From Clostridia bacterium (lineage in GTDB: Bacteria; Bacillota; Clostridia; Oscillospirales; Acutalibacteraceae): a stretch of 64,000 nt of DNA. This document shows positions 17,187 through 26,791 of the stretch, one piece after another. The stretch's first letter is position 1, and every line of letters starts with the position of its first letter. The position numbers were made by a program, and so were the translations under genes. The notes under the pieces were generated by a model. The model was given only the letters and a program-made list of their open reading frames with translations, was not told the origin of the DNA and ran no database searches. The DNA lies in NCBI GenBank assembly GCA_900768075.1, contig CAAGBN010000061.1, positions 57,073 to 121,072 on the forward strand, given 5' to 3'.

Positions 17187-17230
17187 ATTTTTTTAGTGAA
17201 TTAAATACAATCAGCTTTCTTTTTTCATTT

Positions 17231-17281
17231 GCAGGGCTCTGCCCTGCAACCCGCAAGCTTTTGTAAAAGCTTGAGCAAAAC
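17231..17281 (-). repeat. Palindromic 3'-end element, family 2, copy 1
   Basis: Two consecutive hairpins right after the capA-like stop on the - strand: AAGCTTTT/AAAAGCTT and GCAGGGC/GCCCTGC. Family 2 copy 2 at 21472 has different but again complementary arms (AAACTTTT/AAAAGTTT and GCGAGAC/GTCTCGC). Confidence 0.7.
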
Positions 17282-17282
17282 T

Positions 17283-18626
17283 TTACTTATTCTTTTCGTT
17301 ATATATTTCTATCGGTGTCTTAAGGCTGTCAAGATAATCGTTACACTTCTTCTCGCCTTCACCCACAAGAGCCTCTGTCCTCGCCTTTGAAGCCTTAGCC
17401 TGAGCCAGACCGTCATAGTTCTTATTAAGACCTAACTTCTCAGCCTTCTTATCAAGATTACCCTCAAGCGGTACTATAGAATGAACCTTCTTACCGCCCT
17501 CAGAATAAAGATGTACCCAGGTAGGAATAGCATCAACACTCTCAAGCATAACCGTACCGTCGCTGTATTTAGCAAAATTCATCTCAAATATCACACCGTC
17601 TTCGGTATGACCCGTCTTGAGTCCCATAAGGTTTCTTCTCTGATTTGAAAGGAAATTGCCCACAGAATAAATACAGACAGTCTTATGCTTGCCGTCGGTT
17701 GATGTCAGCAAATCCATAGGCTGTACCACGTGAGGATGACCGCCTATAATCACATCTACACCAAGATCGCAGAGCCCCTGAGCTATTTCCTGCTGTTTTA
17801 CATTCTGACTTAGCTGATACTCCTCCCCCCAGTGAATATACACAGCTATAATGTCAGCACCCTTCTTTTTCATCTGAGTTATATTGCTCTTCATCTCTTC
17901 ATAAAAGCTGTCAGGTGAAGCAGGATTGAATGAGTTGATAAGCTTTGCTGTTTCTGTGTCAACAACAAGTCCGTTGAGAGCCTTTCTGCCCTGAGTTGTC
18001 GGTGTCTCATAGGTATAACAGGCAAAGCCGAATTTTATACCGTCTATATTTTTCACAAGAAACTTCTTGCCATCAGCAGTCTTTCTCGTGCCCGCATAGT
18101 CAAGTTTAGCCTCGCTGATTTTTTCTATGGTACGAAGTACACCTGCACCGTTGGTGTCATAGCTGTGGTTATTTGCTGTCAGCAGACAGTCCACACCTGC
18201 ACCCTTGAGAGCATCAACTATGCTGTCGGGTGAATTGAATCTCGGGAAACCGCTGTAGCTTCTGCCGTTTGTACCGCCAAGAGTCGTCTCAAGATTTGCA
18301 ACAAAGTAATCGCTACTGCTTATGATATCCTTACTGCAGGTGAAAATATGGCTGAAATCATAGGTTCCGTCGCTTTTTCTCGCATTCTGATAAACAGGTA
18401 TATGAATAAGCACATCACCTGCCGAGCGTACAGTTACAGTAGAGGTAACCTCAGGAGCAGGCTCGGTAGTTGTAGTCGGCTCGGTGGTAGTGGTTTCAGT
18501 TGTAGTTTCGGCAAAAATATCAATAAGACCTACATCCTTATTTGTCACAAAAAATGCAGCCGATACCATAAGAATTGCCATAAGGCAAATAGTTAAGGTC
18601 GTCGCCACTCTCTTTCTGTTTTTCAT
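17283..18626 (-). CDS. CapA-family (poly-gamma-glutamate synthesis-type) exported protein
   Basis: 447 residues from the ATG at 18626 with GGGAG 8 bases upstream; an in-frame GTG three codons earlier is less likely. N-terminal membrane anchor/signal (residues about 8-28), then a Thr/Glu/Pro linker, then the CapA metallophosphatase-like domain: RSAGDVLIH, VANLETTLGG, LLTANNHSYD, YIHWGEEYQ, IIGGHPHVVQ, YSVGNFLSNQ. CapA proteins take part in poly-gamma-glutamate or other surface polymer handling, but no capB/capC genes are present, so the substrate is open. Monocistronic; acts outside the membrane. Confidence 0.88.
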   Translation of the reverse strand: MKNRKRVATTLTICLMAILMVSAAFFVTNKDVGLIDIFAETTTETTTTEPTTTTEPAPEVTSTVTVRSAGDVLIHIPVYQNARKSDGTYDFSHIFTCSKDIISSSDYFVANLETTLGGTNGRSYSGFPRFNSPDSIVDALKGAGVDCLLTANNHSYDTNGAGVLRTIEKISEAKLDYAGTRKTADGKKFLVKNIDGIKFGFACYTYETPTTQGRKALNGLVVDTETAKLINSFNPASPDSFYEEMKSNITQMKKKGADIIAVYIHWGEEYQLSQNVKQQEIAQGLCDLGVDVIIGGHPHVVQPMDLLTSTDGKHKTVCIYSVGNFLSNQRRNLMGLKTGHTEDGVIFEMNFAKYSDGTVMLESVDAIPTWVHLYSEGGKKVHSIVPLEGNLDKKAEKLGLNKNYDGLAQAKASKARTEALVGEGEKKCNDYLDSLKTPIEIYNEKNK

Positions 18627-18659
18627 ATATATCACTCCCGATTTATATTACTGAAAATA

Positions 18660-18688
18660 ATTATAGCACCAAAAACACAAAAATACAA
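18660..18688 (-). promoter_or_regulatory. Probable promoter for capA-like gene
   Basis: On the - strand TTGTAT, 17 bases, TATAAT. The -35 is weak. Confidence 0.5.
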
Positions 18689-18780
18689 CGAAGATTATCA
18701 ATAATCCTGCAGTGGTGCATTATTCACAAAATTATCGGCACTTTATTTATTAATTTATTTAAAACATACTATAGGCAATC

Positions 18781-18809
18781 TTGACGAAAAACCTGTAGGG
18801 TGCTATCAT
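18781..18809 (+). promoter_or_regulatory. Promoter for the secreted Big_2 protein gene
   Basis: TTGACG, 17 bases, TATCAT, about 40 bases before the ATG. Confidence 0.7.
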
Positions 18810-18848
18810 AATTATGAATTATTGTCAAAAAGAAAAGGAGATGTTTTT

Positions 18849-21461
18849 ATGAAGAAAATCCTGGCTGTAATTCTCAGTATCACAATGCTCTTTAGCTTAT
18901 GCATTCCTGCCTCAGCAGGTCTGTTCGGCAAAGACGAAGCAATCTTAAGACTTGTTGTTCCTGAAAATTGGGAAATGACAATCGGTGACAGCAGAAGCGT
19001 AGATATCGTTGCTGAAAACACAAGCAACTATGCTACCTGGTCTGTGGACCCTGCCGATGTAGCAAGTGTTGATGCCTACGGCAGAGTAACAGCTCTTAAA
19101 GAGGGTACAGCTGTTATTATAGCTCAGAATGCTGCTGGTCTTACAGATTCAGTTGAGCTTTCAGTTGTAAAGGAAAGCACAAAGTTTGATAACAAGAAAA
19201 CAAAGGTAGACTATCAGGGCGAATCAGTTGCTGAAGTTGAAAACCTCCAGAAAATCGTTACAAGATATGCACTTGACAGCAAAAAGGTTCCTGCTGAAGT
19301 TAAAAATGCAGATAACTATGCCAATGCTCAGACTGCAACAACAGCAGACGGCGCAGTATGGACTATCACAGAATACGGCGTTCTTCGTACAGACGAAAAC
19401 GCACCCACTGAAAGAGATGTTCAGCAGCGCTTTATGGGCGACAGATATTTCTATTCAAACGACACAACCGACGGCAAGGTCCTTGCAATCTTTGCTGACG
19501 GCGAAAAGGGTATCTGGACAGCTATGACTGAGGGCTATACCCACATCGAAATGAAAGTAATCAACGGCACCGACAAAGCCGCTATGATGAGTGAAACCAC
19601 ACAGGAATACGTTGCAAGACGCGGTATGGTATCAAACGCTTACTATATCGACGGCAAATGGGACCCCGAAGAAAGTGACAATGACGGTCTCTGGACTTCA
19701 ATGTACGGTGCAGGAGAATTAATGAGATATGCTGTTTTAAGAGACGACCCCACAGCTACAAAAAAAGAAATTGAAGCAGCAAGGAAGACAGCTACACAGT
19801 CAGCAGAGGCTGTTGTTCTTCTTACATATATCTCAATGAGAGACGGCACAACAGACAGCTTTGTAAGAGCTCAGAGAAGCGGTTCTGTTACAGATCCCGA
19901 AACAGGTAAATACTACACCAATGAAGCTCTTATCCAGGGTGGTGACTATTCACAGGCAGTACCCTATAACAGCCCCGCTAAGATGTTCGATAATATGTAT
20001 AAGAAATATATGCGCTTTGGTGTTCAGTCATATATTCAGAAAGACGACCATCTTGCAGTAACAGAAGCTGACAGCTGGGTAAATACCACAGATGCAGATG
20101 AAAGCATCGTTTTTGCAAAGAGAACAAGACTTCTCGAGGGCTTCTGGGCAAGAACATACTCTTTCAAGGATGAGAAGTTCGACTATAACGGCTATGCTTA
20201 TTGGTCACATAACGGTGACGGCACAGCAACAGGTATGTCAACAAAGACATATTCCGACGGCTCAGACTTCCTTCTTCATAACGAAAACTACAGAGGTCTT
20301 GTAATTGATGCAAGCGGTGAAATTCCCGAAAGACTCTGGGATAACCTTATCGGTGACGAATACAATGTAGAGGATATCTTCTATAAGGGCGACACAAGCT
20401 CCGACGAAATTATCGGTCACCTCTTCATCTACAAGCTTGCTTATGACATTCTCGGCGAAGAAGACCCCGAATTAGCAGAGCTTATCGTAAATGCAGTTGC
20501 AAAGTTTGCACAGCACATTGTTGATAACAGCTACTGTCTTGTAGACGGTTCAGGTCAGCCCACCACATGGGGTAAGTTCTCAAGAACATATCTGCACAAC
20601 GGTCAGGTTCTCGGCGGTGCTCCCCTTCAGACATCAGTTCTTCTTTGCTTATTCAAGCTTGCAGCTTACCTTACAGGCGATCAGAAATGGGAAGACGAAT
20701 ACAGAATGGCAGCTCTTGATGAGCAGTATCAGTTTGCTGAAATTATGACTCAGAACAGAGAAAGATACAATATGGCTATTCTCGAATATGCAAACAGTGT
20801 TACAGAAATTCTCGGCTTCATTCTCCGTCCTCTTGTCGGCACAAAGACCTTCAACGCACTTTACAGAATGATTCTCAACTACTCCGACGAAGAAATGGCA
20901 ATGCTTGCATACTACCTTCTTTTCCAGATGGAAGACGATGAAGAGCTTCTCGGTTACTTCAGAGAGGGCCTTGAGGGCTGGTGGTATTCAATGAGCTTCA
21001 GCGAAAATCCTCTTTGGTACTACATTTATCAGCTTGCGTATCCGGGTGAAACAAAGACTGACTACTATGGCAATAACCTTGTAGAAACAGCTGCATGGGC
21101 TCTTTCACGTCATCCTATTGATACAAGACGCTACGGTGCTTCAAACTCAAAGAGAGATGATATCTGGGAGCTTGACCTTGACGATTTAGGCATTGAGGGC
21201 ACAGGCGAGCTTTCATTCGACCCCAACGTATACACACCGAAGTTCTGGAATTCAGACAACACTATCCTCAAGATGGCAGGTATTGTATTCGGTCTTAATA
21301 ATCTTGAATGGGCAGTTGCACCCTTTGATGAAAGAGCAATGCACAAGTACAACGGCTCAACCTATGAGATGGACAACTGCTACAATCCTTACGAGATGGA
21401 AGGCTCAACAACTTATTCACTTCCTTATTGGATGGGCAGATACCACGGCATGTTAGGTTAA
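18849..21461 (+). CDS. Secreted Big_2-domain protein with large unrecognised helical domain
   Basis: 870 residues from the ATG at 18849 (AAGGAG 8 bases upstream). Signal peptide MKKILAVILSITMLFSLCIPASAG. One Big_2 domain at roughly residues 35-100 (WSVDPADVASVDAYGRVTAL). The remaining 750 residues are rich in aromatic and acidic residues with long helical stretches (IGHLFIYKLAYDILGEEDPE, VLLCLFKLAAYLTGDQKWED), spaced like an alpha/alpha-toroid fold as found in some polysaccharide lyases and hydrolases. I see no catalytic motif that would justify an enzyme name. Exported, single-gene unit. Big_2 suggests cell-surface exposure. Confidence 0.8.
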   Translation: MKKILAVILSITMLFSLCIPASAGLFGKDEAILRLVVPENWEMTIGDSRSVDIVAENTSNYATWSVDPADVASVDAYGRVTALKEGTAVIIAQNAAGLTDSVELSVVKESTKFDNKKTKVDYQGESVAEVENLQKIVTRYALDSKKVPAEVKNADNYANAQTATTADGAVWTITEYGVLRTDENAPTERDVQQRFMGDRYFYSNDTTDGKVLAIFADGEKGIWTAMTEGYTHIEMKVINGTDKAAMMSETTQEYVARRGMVSNAYYIDGKWDPEESDNDGLWTSMYGAGELMRYAVLRDDPTATKKEIEAARKTATQSAEAVVLLTYISMRDGTTDSFVRAQRSGSVTDPETGKYYTNEALIQGGDYSQAVPYNSPAKMFDNMYKKYMRFGVQSYIQKDDHLAVTEADSWVNTTDADESIVFAKRTRLLEGFWARTYSFKDEKFDYNGYAYWSHNGDGTATGMSTKTYSDGSDFLLHNENYRGLVIDASGEIPERLWDNLIGDEYNVEDIFYKGDTSSDEIIGHLFIYKLAYDILGEEDPELAELIVNAVAKFAQHIVDNSYCLVDGSGQPTTWGKFSRTYLHNGQVLGGAPLQTSVLLCLFKLAAYLTGDQKWEDEYRMAALDEQYQFAEIMTQNRERYNMAILEYANSVTEILGFILRPLVGTKTFNALYRMILNYSDEEMAMLAYYLLFQMEDDEELLGYFREGLEGWWYSMSFSENPLWYYIYQLAYPGETKTDYYGNNLVETAAWALSRHPIDTRRYGASNSKRDDIWELDLDDLGIEGTGELSFDPNVYTPKFWNSDNTILKMAGIVFGLNNLEWAVAPFDERAMHKYNGSTYEMDNCYNPYEMEGSTTYSLPYWMGRYHGMLG

Positions 21462-21471
21462 GAGAATAAGG

Positions 21472-21528
21472 AAAGTTTTGTCAAACTTTTTCAAAAGTTT
21501 GCAGAGCGCGAGACAGCGTCTCGCAACA
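21472..21528 (+). repeat. Palindromic 3'-end element, family 2, copy 2
   Basis: AAAGTTTTG, hairpin AAACTTTT/AAAAGTTT, then hairpin GCGAGAC/GTCTCGC. Follows the Big_2 gene in the same orientation in which copy 1 follows the capA-like gene. Confidence 0.7.
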
Positions 21529-21540
21529 CAAACAACAAAC

Positions 21541-21588
21541 AAAGGTACGCGACTAACCTTCGCGTACCTTTTAGTTTTATCCCGCCAC
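21541..21588 (+). terminator. Terminator hairpin, family 3 element copy 2
   Basis: AAGGTACGCGA/TCGCGTACCTT stem followed by TTTAGTTTTATCCCGCCAC, nearly the same as 16898-16942. Confidence 0.75.
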
Positions 21589-21614
21589 ACAAATTTTACC
21601 AACATACCCACTTA

Positions 21615-21643
21615 TTGCTTTTTCGAGAAGAATGTAGTATACT
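21615..21643 (+). promoter_or_regulatory. Promoter for the LRR/FN3 protein gene
   Basis: TTGCTT, 17 bases, TATACT. Confidence 0.65.
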
Positions 21644-21673
21644 TGAGGCATAAAGAACAAGGAGAATATTAAA

Positions 21674-24373
21674 ATGAAAAAAATTATATTTTTATTCGTC
21701 GTATTTGTTATGAGCTTAATCTTTACAATATCGGCAAACGCTGCAAAAATAGTTGATAATGGTGAGTGTGGCTTAAAAGGTGATAATGTCACTTGGACTC
21801 TTGATTCTGACGGTGTTGTTACCATCAGTGGTGAAGGTGAGATGTACTACCGTGATTTTTACGAAGGTAAATATCCGGCATTTTATGAAGATGACAGAGT
21901 CGAGAAAGTTATCATAAAAAATGGTGTAACCACTGTTGCTCCCGCAATGTTTTATAAATGTAAAAATCTGAAGTCTGTAATTCTTGAGGGAAGTATCAGA
22001 CTTTGCGAAGAGGCTTTCTCCGAATGCGAAAGCTTAGGTTTTGTTTATGTATATTCTGATTTTAACGGAGTTGAAGATTCTTCATTTTCAGCAAATCCGA
22101 CACTCAACAAAATATATCTGGCACCCGAATCAACCCAAGCGTCATTTAACGGACTTCAAAGAATAAAAAATGTTATTTTAAGTGATGGCTATGCTTATAA
22201 ATTAGTTGACGGCAAAGCGTCTCTTGTCGGTATAGATACATACGAAATCAGCGGTGAGGTTGTTTTGCCTGAAAAAATTGACGAATATGAACTTTCAACT
22301 ATATGTGAAGGCACATTTGACGGATCTTTTGTGAATAAGCTCACAGTACCAGACAGCGTTACAATGCTCGAAAACAAAGTTTTTTACGGAACTACAAGCT
22401 TGGAAGAGGTTATACTGGGCAAAGGCATAACTGTTTTACCTTATGCGGCTTTTGAAGCTTGCTTCAATCTCAAAAGGGTAACTCTTCCTGATACAATAAC
22501 CTTATTTGATACATTAATCACAGATATATCGGGCATACCCGGCACTGAATATGATTCTAACATTGGCGCACAGTTTAAAAGATGCTCAAGTCTTGAGGAA
22601 ATTGTTTTACCGTCAAAGCTTGAATATATCCCCGCAAGCACTTTTTCAGGTTGCACAGCTTTAAAGAAAATTGTTATTCCTGACAGTGTCAAGGATTTTC
22701 TTCAATCATTTCAGATTAAATTCAGCAATAATTTTCAGGATGTAACTGTAACGAATGTTTATAGTAATACTTTCAGTGGCTGTGATTCTCTTGAGAGTAT
22801 AGTTTTATCAAAAAATCTTAAAAGCTTACCCTCAAGAACATTCTATCACTGCGACAACCTTACCGAAGTTTATATACCCGGCAGCGTAACCGAAATAAGT
22901 GAAGAAGCATTTAAGAATTGCACAAAGCTTGAAAGCGTTATTATAGGCACTGACACACAAATTAATCCTCTCTCCGCAAGCTTGAGTTTGTTCCCGGTTG
23001 CTTATGCAGCTGATGAACCTCAAGGTCTCGATATCGGCATCGGAGCATTTGAAAATTGCACATCCCTTGTCTTTGTTTCTATTGACAAGAGTCTCACTAC
23101 CATTGCAGAAAACGCTTTCAATGACTGCGGAGATATTACAGATATATTCTACAACGGCAGTGAAGAAGAATGGAACAAAATAGTATTCGGTTCAAACAAC
23201 GACTCTCTTTTATCTGCAAGAAAGCATTTTAATACAGAATCTCAGTATACTCACCCCTTTAACAGTGAAACAGTATCATTAGCGACTTGTACAAAGGATG
23301 GTCTTCTGATCTGCAGTTGCAGTTGCGGATATAAGTTTGAAGTTACACTCAAAGCCAAAGGTCACAATCTCGACGGTGCTGTAGAAAAAATCACTAAAGA
23401 GCCAACCTGTTCAAGCGAGGGCGTAAAGGTATTTTATTGTGTTGATTGTAATGAAATTGCTAATACCCATGCATTACTTCCGCTTGAACATAATCCTGTC
23501 AGAGATTTTTCACCCGGATCAATGGAAAAAAGCGGCTATGATATAACAAGATGCTCTCTGTGTGATATTGTTCTTTCTGAAAGAATACTTGCAAAAATTG
23601 ATGAAATAAAAGTATGGGATAATCTTACCTGTAACAAAAAAGGTGCAAACCCTACATTCACAGTCTCCGTTAACGGTGGCACTACTTCTCTTGGAAAAGA
23701 AGACTATACAGTCAAGTATAGCAGCAACGGAAAGAAAGCAGGTATATTTAACCTGACTATTACTTTCAAGGGCTTTTACGAGGGCTCAACTACCGTTAAA
23801 TACAAAATTCTCCCGGGTGTTGCTGAAAATCTCAAAGCAACACCGTCAGCTAACAGCGTTAAACTCACATGGGACAAAGTTTACGGAGCCTCTGGTTATA
23901 AAATCTATAAATACGATACAAAGAATAAGAAGTACACTCTTCTTTCAACTATTTCAGACAAAACGACCTATACTGTAAAAGACCTTAAGGCATATACCTC
24001 ATATAAATTTATGGTCAAGGCATACGGCAAATCTGATTTAGGCACCGTAGTTGCTACAGGTGGAGCTTATATAAATATAAGAACAAAATTACAGACACCT
24101 ACCATAACGTCACTGACTTCTCCCTCAAAAGGTAAAGCTTTGATCAAGTGGACTAACATCGGCAGTGAAACCGGCTATCAGGTTTATTACAGCACCTCAA
24201 AAAGCGGCGAATATAAGAAGCTGACAACAACTAAAGCCAACAAGGTAAGCTTTACTAAATCAGGCCTGACTAAAGGTAAAACATATTATTTCAAGGTCAG
24301 AGCTTATAAGAGTGTTGACGGCAAGACAATATACAGCAAATTCAGTAGTATAAAGAGTCTAAAAATCAAATAA
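21674..24373 (+). CDS. Secreted BspA-type leucine-rich-repeat protein with FN3 domains
   Basis: 899 residues, AAGGAG before the ATG. Signal peptide about residues 1-23 (ends SANA). From about residue 60 to 510, LRR_5 repeats of the BspA/TpLRR kind (AFENCTSLVFVSIDKSLTTI, TFSGCTALKKIVIPDSV). Residues about 530-640 hold a Cys/His-rich stretch (CSCSCGYKF, CSSEGVKVFYCVDC, RCSLC). Two FN3-like domains close the protein (WDKVYGASGYKIYKYD; WTNIGSETGYQVYYSTS). No sortase motif. BspA-like proteins bind host or plant polymers or other cells; the ligand here is unknown. Single-gene unit. Confidence 0.88.
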   Translation: MKKIIFLFVVFVMSLIFTISANAAKIVDNGECGLKGDNVTWTLDSDGVVTISGEGEMYYRDFYEGKYPAFYEDDRVEKVIIKNGVTTVAPAMFYKCKNLKSVILEGSIRLCEEAFSECESLGFVYVYSDFNGVEDSSFSANPTLNKIYLAPESTQASFNGLQRIKNVILSDGYAYKLVDGKASLVGIDTYEISGEVVLPEKIDEYELSTICEGTFDGSFVNKLTVPDSVTMLENKVFYGTTSLEEVILGKGITVLPYAAFEACFNLKRVTLPDTITLFDTLITDISGIPGTEYDSNIGAQFKRCSSLEEIVLPSKLEYIPASTFSGCTALKKIVIPDSVKDFLQSFQIKFSNNFQDVTVTNVYSNTFSGCDSLESIVLSKNLKSLPSRTFYHCDNLTEVYIPGSVTEISEEAFKNCTKLESVIIGTDTQINPLSASLSLFPVAYAADEPQGLDIGIGAFENCTSLVFVSIDKSLTTIAENAFNDCGDITDIFYNGSEEEWNKIVFGSNNDSLLSARKHFNTESQYTHPFNSETVSLATCTKDGLLICSCSCGYKFEVTLKAKGHNLDGAVEKITKEPTCSSEGVKVFYCVDCNEIANTHALLPLEHNPVRDFSPGSMEKSGYDITRCSLCDIVLSERILAKIDEIKVWDNLTCNKKGANPTFTVSVNGGTTSLGKEDYTVKYSSNGKKAGIFNLTITFKGFYEGSTTVKYKILPGVAENLKATPSANSVKLTWDKVYGASGYKIYKYDTKNKKYTLLSTISDKTTYTVKDLKAYTSYKFMVKAYGKSDLGTVVATGGAYINIRTKLQTPTITSLTSPSKGKALIKWTNIGSETGYQVYYSTSKSGEYKKLTTTKANKVSFTKSGLTKGKTYYFKVRAYKSVDGKTIYSKFSSIKSLKIK

Positions 24374-24383
24374 CAACCAAAAC

Positions 24384-24411
24384 GGCGAGTAGGTGTTTTC
24401 CTACTCGCCTT
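24384..24411 (+). terminator. Hairpin after the LRR/FN3 gene
   Basis: GGCGAGTAGG/CCTACTCGCC, 10-bp stem, loop TGTTTT, only a short T stretch after it. Confidence 0.6.
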
Positions 24412-24433
24412 AAGCTTGTCGCGTACCAATAAT

Positions 24434-24474
24434 AAAAAGGCAACCCCGATTAAAAGGTTGCCTTAATTTTTTTA
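24434..24474. terminator. Bidirectional terminator between LRR/FN3 and GH2 genes
   Basis: AAGGCAACC/GGTTGCCTT with T runs on both sides. Confidence 0.8.
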
Positions 24475-24481
24475 TGTTGTC

Positions 24482-24535
24482 CTCGCCGGACAGGCATTCT
24501 TTTTCCTATCGCGGAAAAAGAATCAAAAACGCGAT
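24482..24535 (-). repeat. Palindromic 3'-end element, family 1, copy 3
   Basis: On the - strand begins ATCGCGTTTTTGATTC just after the GH2 stop; stem ATTCTTTTTCC/GGAAAAAGAAT. Almost identical to copy 2. Confidence 0.85.
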
Positions 24536-24538
24536 TGA

Positions 24539-26692
24539 TTATGCTTTTTTGATTGTCTTGAGGTAATCTTCTGCCATTTCAATCATGCTCTCATCAATGT
24601 TAACAATGGGAAGAGCAAGAAGCTGTCTTAATGTGAAAGGCTTAACAACTGCCATAAGGGGGCTCTTGAGGAGCTTGCCTGCTGCACCCTTAACCATACC
24701 CATAATCTCTTCACTCTTGAGAAGATCACCGATTGTGTCGTCAAGGCTGTAGCAATCAGGATTGCTCTCGTCGCTCTTTTCAACGAACCAGTTACGTACC
24801 ATTGAAGCTGCGCCCTCGGGAAGTGAATACTCTCTGGGATATTCTTCAACACCTGTAAGTGTAAGTGTTTCCTTGATATCGCCTGCAGTGATAACAATCT
24901 TGTTGTCACCTGCCTTGATTTCCATATCCTCGAATACGAATACACCCTCAGCTGTAACTGTCTTCTGCTTTGTGCCAACCTTAAGTGTTACCTTGTCGCA
25001 GTTTGAGTAAACTGTGAATGTCTTCATACCGATAGTACGAAGAGGATATCTGTCGCCTACAAGGTGAACAAACTTGTCATCTGACCAGAATGCCTTGTAA
25101 AGGTAGAATGCATCCTTCTTGTTCTTTCTGTCGAATGTAACAAGACCCTTGTTGTTTCTGCCCTTAACGCCGCCTTCGTTTCTTACTGCTGAACCGAAGT
25201 CGAACATATTCCATACGTATGAGCCCCAGATCCAGTCACGTGAATTTATTGACTTAACATAATGCTCGTGGTACTTAGCCTGGTAGCCTTCTGAATAGTC
25301 GCCCTGTACAGGATCATCGCTGAAGTAGCCGAGAACACCCTCTGCACCGTATTCTGATATACCCATCTTAAGACCGGGGTTAACACTACGGAAGTTATCG
25401 AGCCATTCGTCAAGGCCGTTGCAGGTCTTCATATACCAACCGAAATAGTGGTTGTATGCAAGGATATCTGTGATACCGTTAAGCTGTGAGTCAGGCTTGC
25501 ACATTGTGAACTGTGCCTGTGTTGTTGCTCTTGAGGGGTCGAGCATCTTAGCGTAAGCATTAAGCTCTTTGATACCCTCGATAAGAGTTTCGTTTTCACT
25601 TGTGATTGTGATTTCGTTCTGTACGCCCCAACAGAAGATTGATGCGTGGTGCATATTCTGCTTGATAAGCTCTTCAAGCTGTTGTAAAGCGTTATCCTGA
25701 GCCTTTTTGTTATATCTTGAAATTACGGGGATTTCTGCCCATACGAGGAAGCCCATTTCGTCGCAGAGATCATAGAAATCGCCTGCCTGCTGATAGTGAG
25801 CAAGACGAATTGAGTTAGCACCCATATCCTTGATAAGCTCAAGGTCTTCTGTATGCTCTGCAATAGTAAGAGCGTTACCGATTTCTTCTCTGTCCTGATG
25901 ACGTGATACACCCTTAAGCTTAATGTGCTGACCGTTAAGGATACAGCCCTTATCGCTGTCGAACACGATGTCACGGAAGCCGAAACGAAGCTTAGCTTCA
26001 TCCATTACAGCACCGCCGTCAAGCACAGTTGCCTTAAGTGTATAAAGGTAGGGATTTTCCATACCGTTCCAGAGTGTGGGATTATCAACGTGAAGCTTTT
26101 CCTTATCGCCTGCAGTTGCTACAACATTACCCTTGGCATCAAGCACCTCATAACGCACTCTTACGCCTGTATGATAGCCTGTTACAACGGCTTTAACATG
26201 AACGTCACCATTCATCTTAGGTGTAACATAAACGCCCTTTGAGCCGTAATCTGTAAGTGAAAAATGAGTCTCAGGTACATCATAAATGAGGTTGACACCT
26301 CTGTAAAGACCACCGTAGAATGTGAAGTCTGCAAAACCGGGATAAGCTGTCTTTGACTCGCTGTTATCAACTGTAACCTCAAGGAAGTTTTTTGGTGATG
26401 TGAGGAACTTTGTGATATCAACTCTGAAAGTGCTGTAACCGCCCTCGTGAGCGCCTGCTATTCTGCCGTTGATTTTAACAGTACAAAGGCTGTTTGCACC
26501 GAGGAATTCAAGAAATACCTTGCCTGAATATTTAGGAAGAATTCTTGTGTAAGTACAAGCGCCTCTGAAATAGCCGTCTTCGCCTGCACCCTGACCGTCA
26601 AGACCGTTCCATGTATGAGGAAGATTTACTGATTCTTTTACGCCCTCTTTACAAAAAATCCAGTTGTCGTTAAGAGATAATATTTTTTTCAT
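24539..26692 (-). CDS. Glycoside hydrolase family 2 (beta-galactosidase/glucuronidase-like), intracellular
   Basis: 717 residues, no signal peptide. Domain order of GH2: N-terminal sugar-binding jelly roll (FLEFLGANSLCTVKINGRIAG), Ig-like middle domain, TIM barrel with GVSRHQDR, acid/base Glu in WGVQNEIT (near residue 360) and nucleophile Glu in GISEYGAEG (near residue 446). The last about 100 residues (after YSLPEGAASMVRNWF) form an added helical region with YSLDDTIGDLLKSEE. Probably hydrolyses an imported beta-galactoside or beta-glucuronide; sugar specificity is not deducible. AGGAGG precedes the ATG. Own promoter at 26735. Confidence 0.9.
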   Translation of the reverse strand: MKKILSLNDNWIFCKEGVKESVNLPHTWNGLDGQGAGEDGYFRGACTYTRILPKYSGKVFLEFLGANSLCTVKINGRIAGAHEGGYSTFRVDITKFLTSPKNFLEVTVDNSESKTAYPGFADFTFYGGLYRGVNLIYDVPETHFSLTDYGSKGVYVTPKMNGDVHVKAVVTGYHTGVRVRYEVLDAKGNVVATAGDKEKLHVDNPTLWNGMENPYLYTLKATVLDGGAVMDEAKLRFGFRDIVFDSDKGCILNGQHIKLKGVSRHQDREEIGNALTIAEHTEDLELIKDMGANSIRLAHYQQAGDFYDLCDEMGFLVWAEIPVISRYNKKAQDNALQQLEELIKQNMHHASIFCWGVQNEITITSENETLIEGIKELNAYAKMLDPSRATTQAQFTMCKPDSQLNGITDILAYNHYFGWYMKTCNGLDEWLDNFRSVNPGLKMGISEYGAEGVLGYFSDDPVQGDYSEGYQAKYHEHYVKSINSRDWIWGSYVWNMFDFGSAVRNEGGVKGRNNKGLVTFDRKNKKDAFYLYKAFWSDDKFVHLVGDRYPLRTIGMKTFTVYSNCDKVTLKVGTKQKTVTAEGVFVFEDMEIKAGDNKIVITAGDIKETLTLTGVEEYPREYSLPEGAASMVRNWFVEKSDESNPDCYSLDDTIGDLLKSEEIMGMVKGAAGKLLKSPLMAVVKPFTLRQLLALPIVNIDESMIEMAEDYLKTIKKA

Positions 26693-26734
26693 ATGAGCCT
26701 CCTGTTTATTTATAATCTGAATTATACAAGTTTT

Positions 26735-26763
26735 ATTATATCATACACAGAAATATTTTACAA
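26735..26763 (-). promoter_or_regulatory. Promoter for the GH2 gene
   Basis: On the - strand TTGTAA, 17 bases, TATAAT, about 40 bases before the start. Confidence 0.7.
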
Positions 26764-26791
26764 CCATATTTTCCTTAGAATTTATTAGGTA

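Larger units (their letters stand above)
16775..17282. other. 508-base gene-free stretch made of stacked repeats and terminators
   Basis: No plausible coding region. It holds, in order, a family 1 element, a terminator, a family 3 element, a GGTGGCA-type repeat cluster, a bidirectional terminator and a family 2 element; each is listed separately. Confidence 0.8.
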
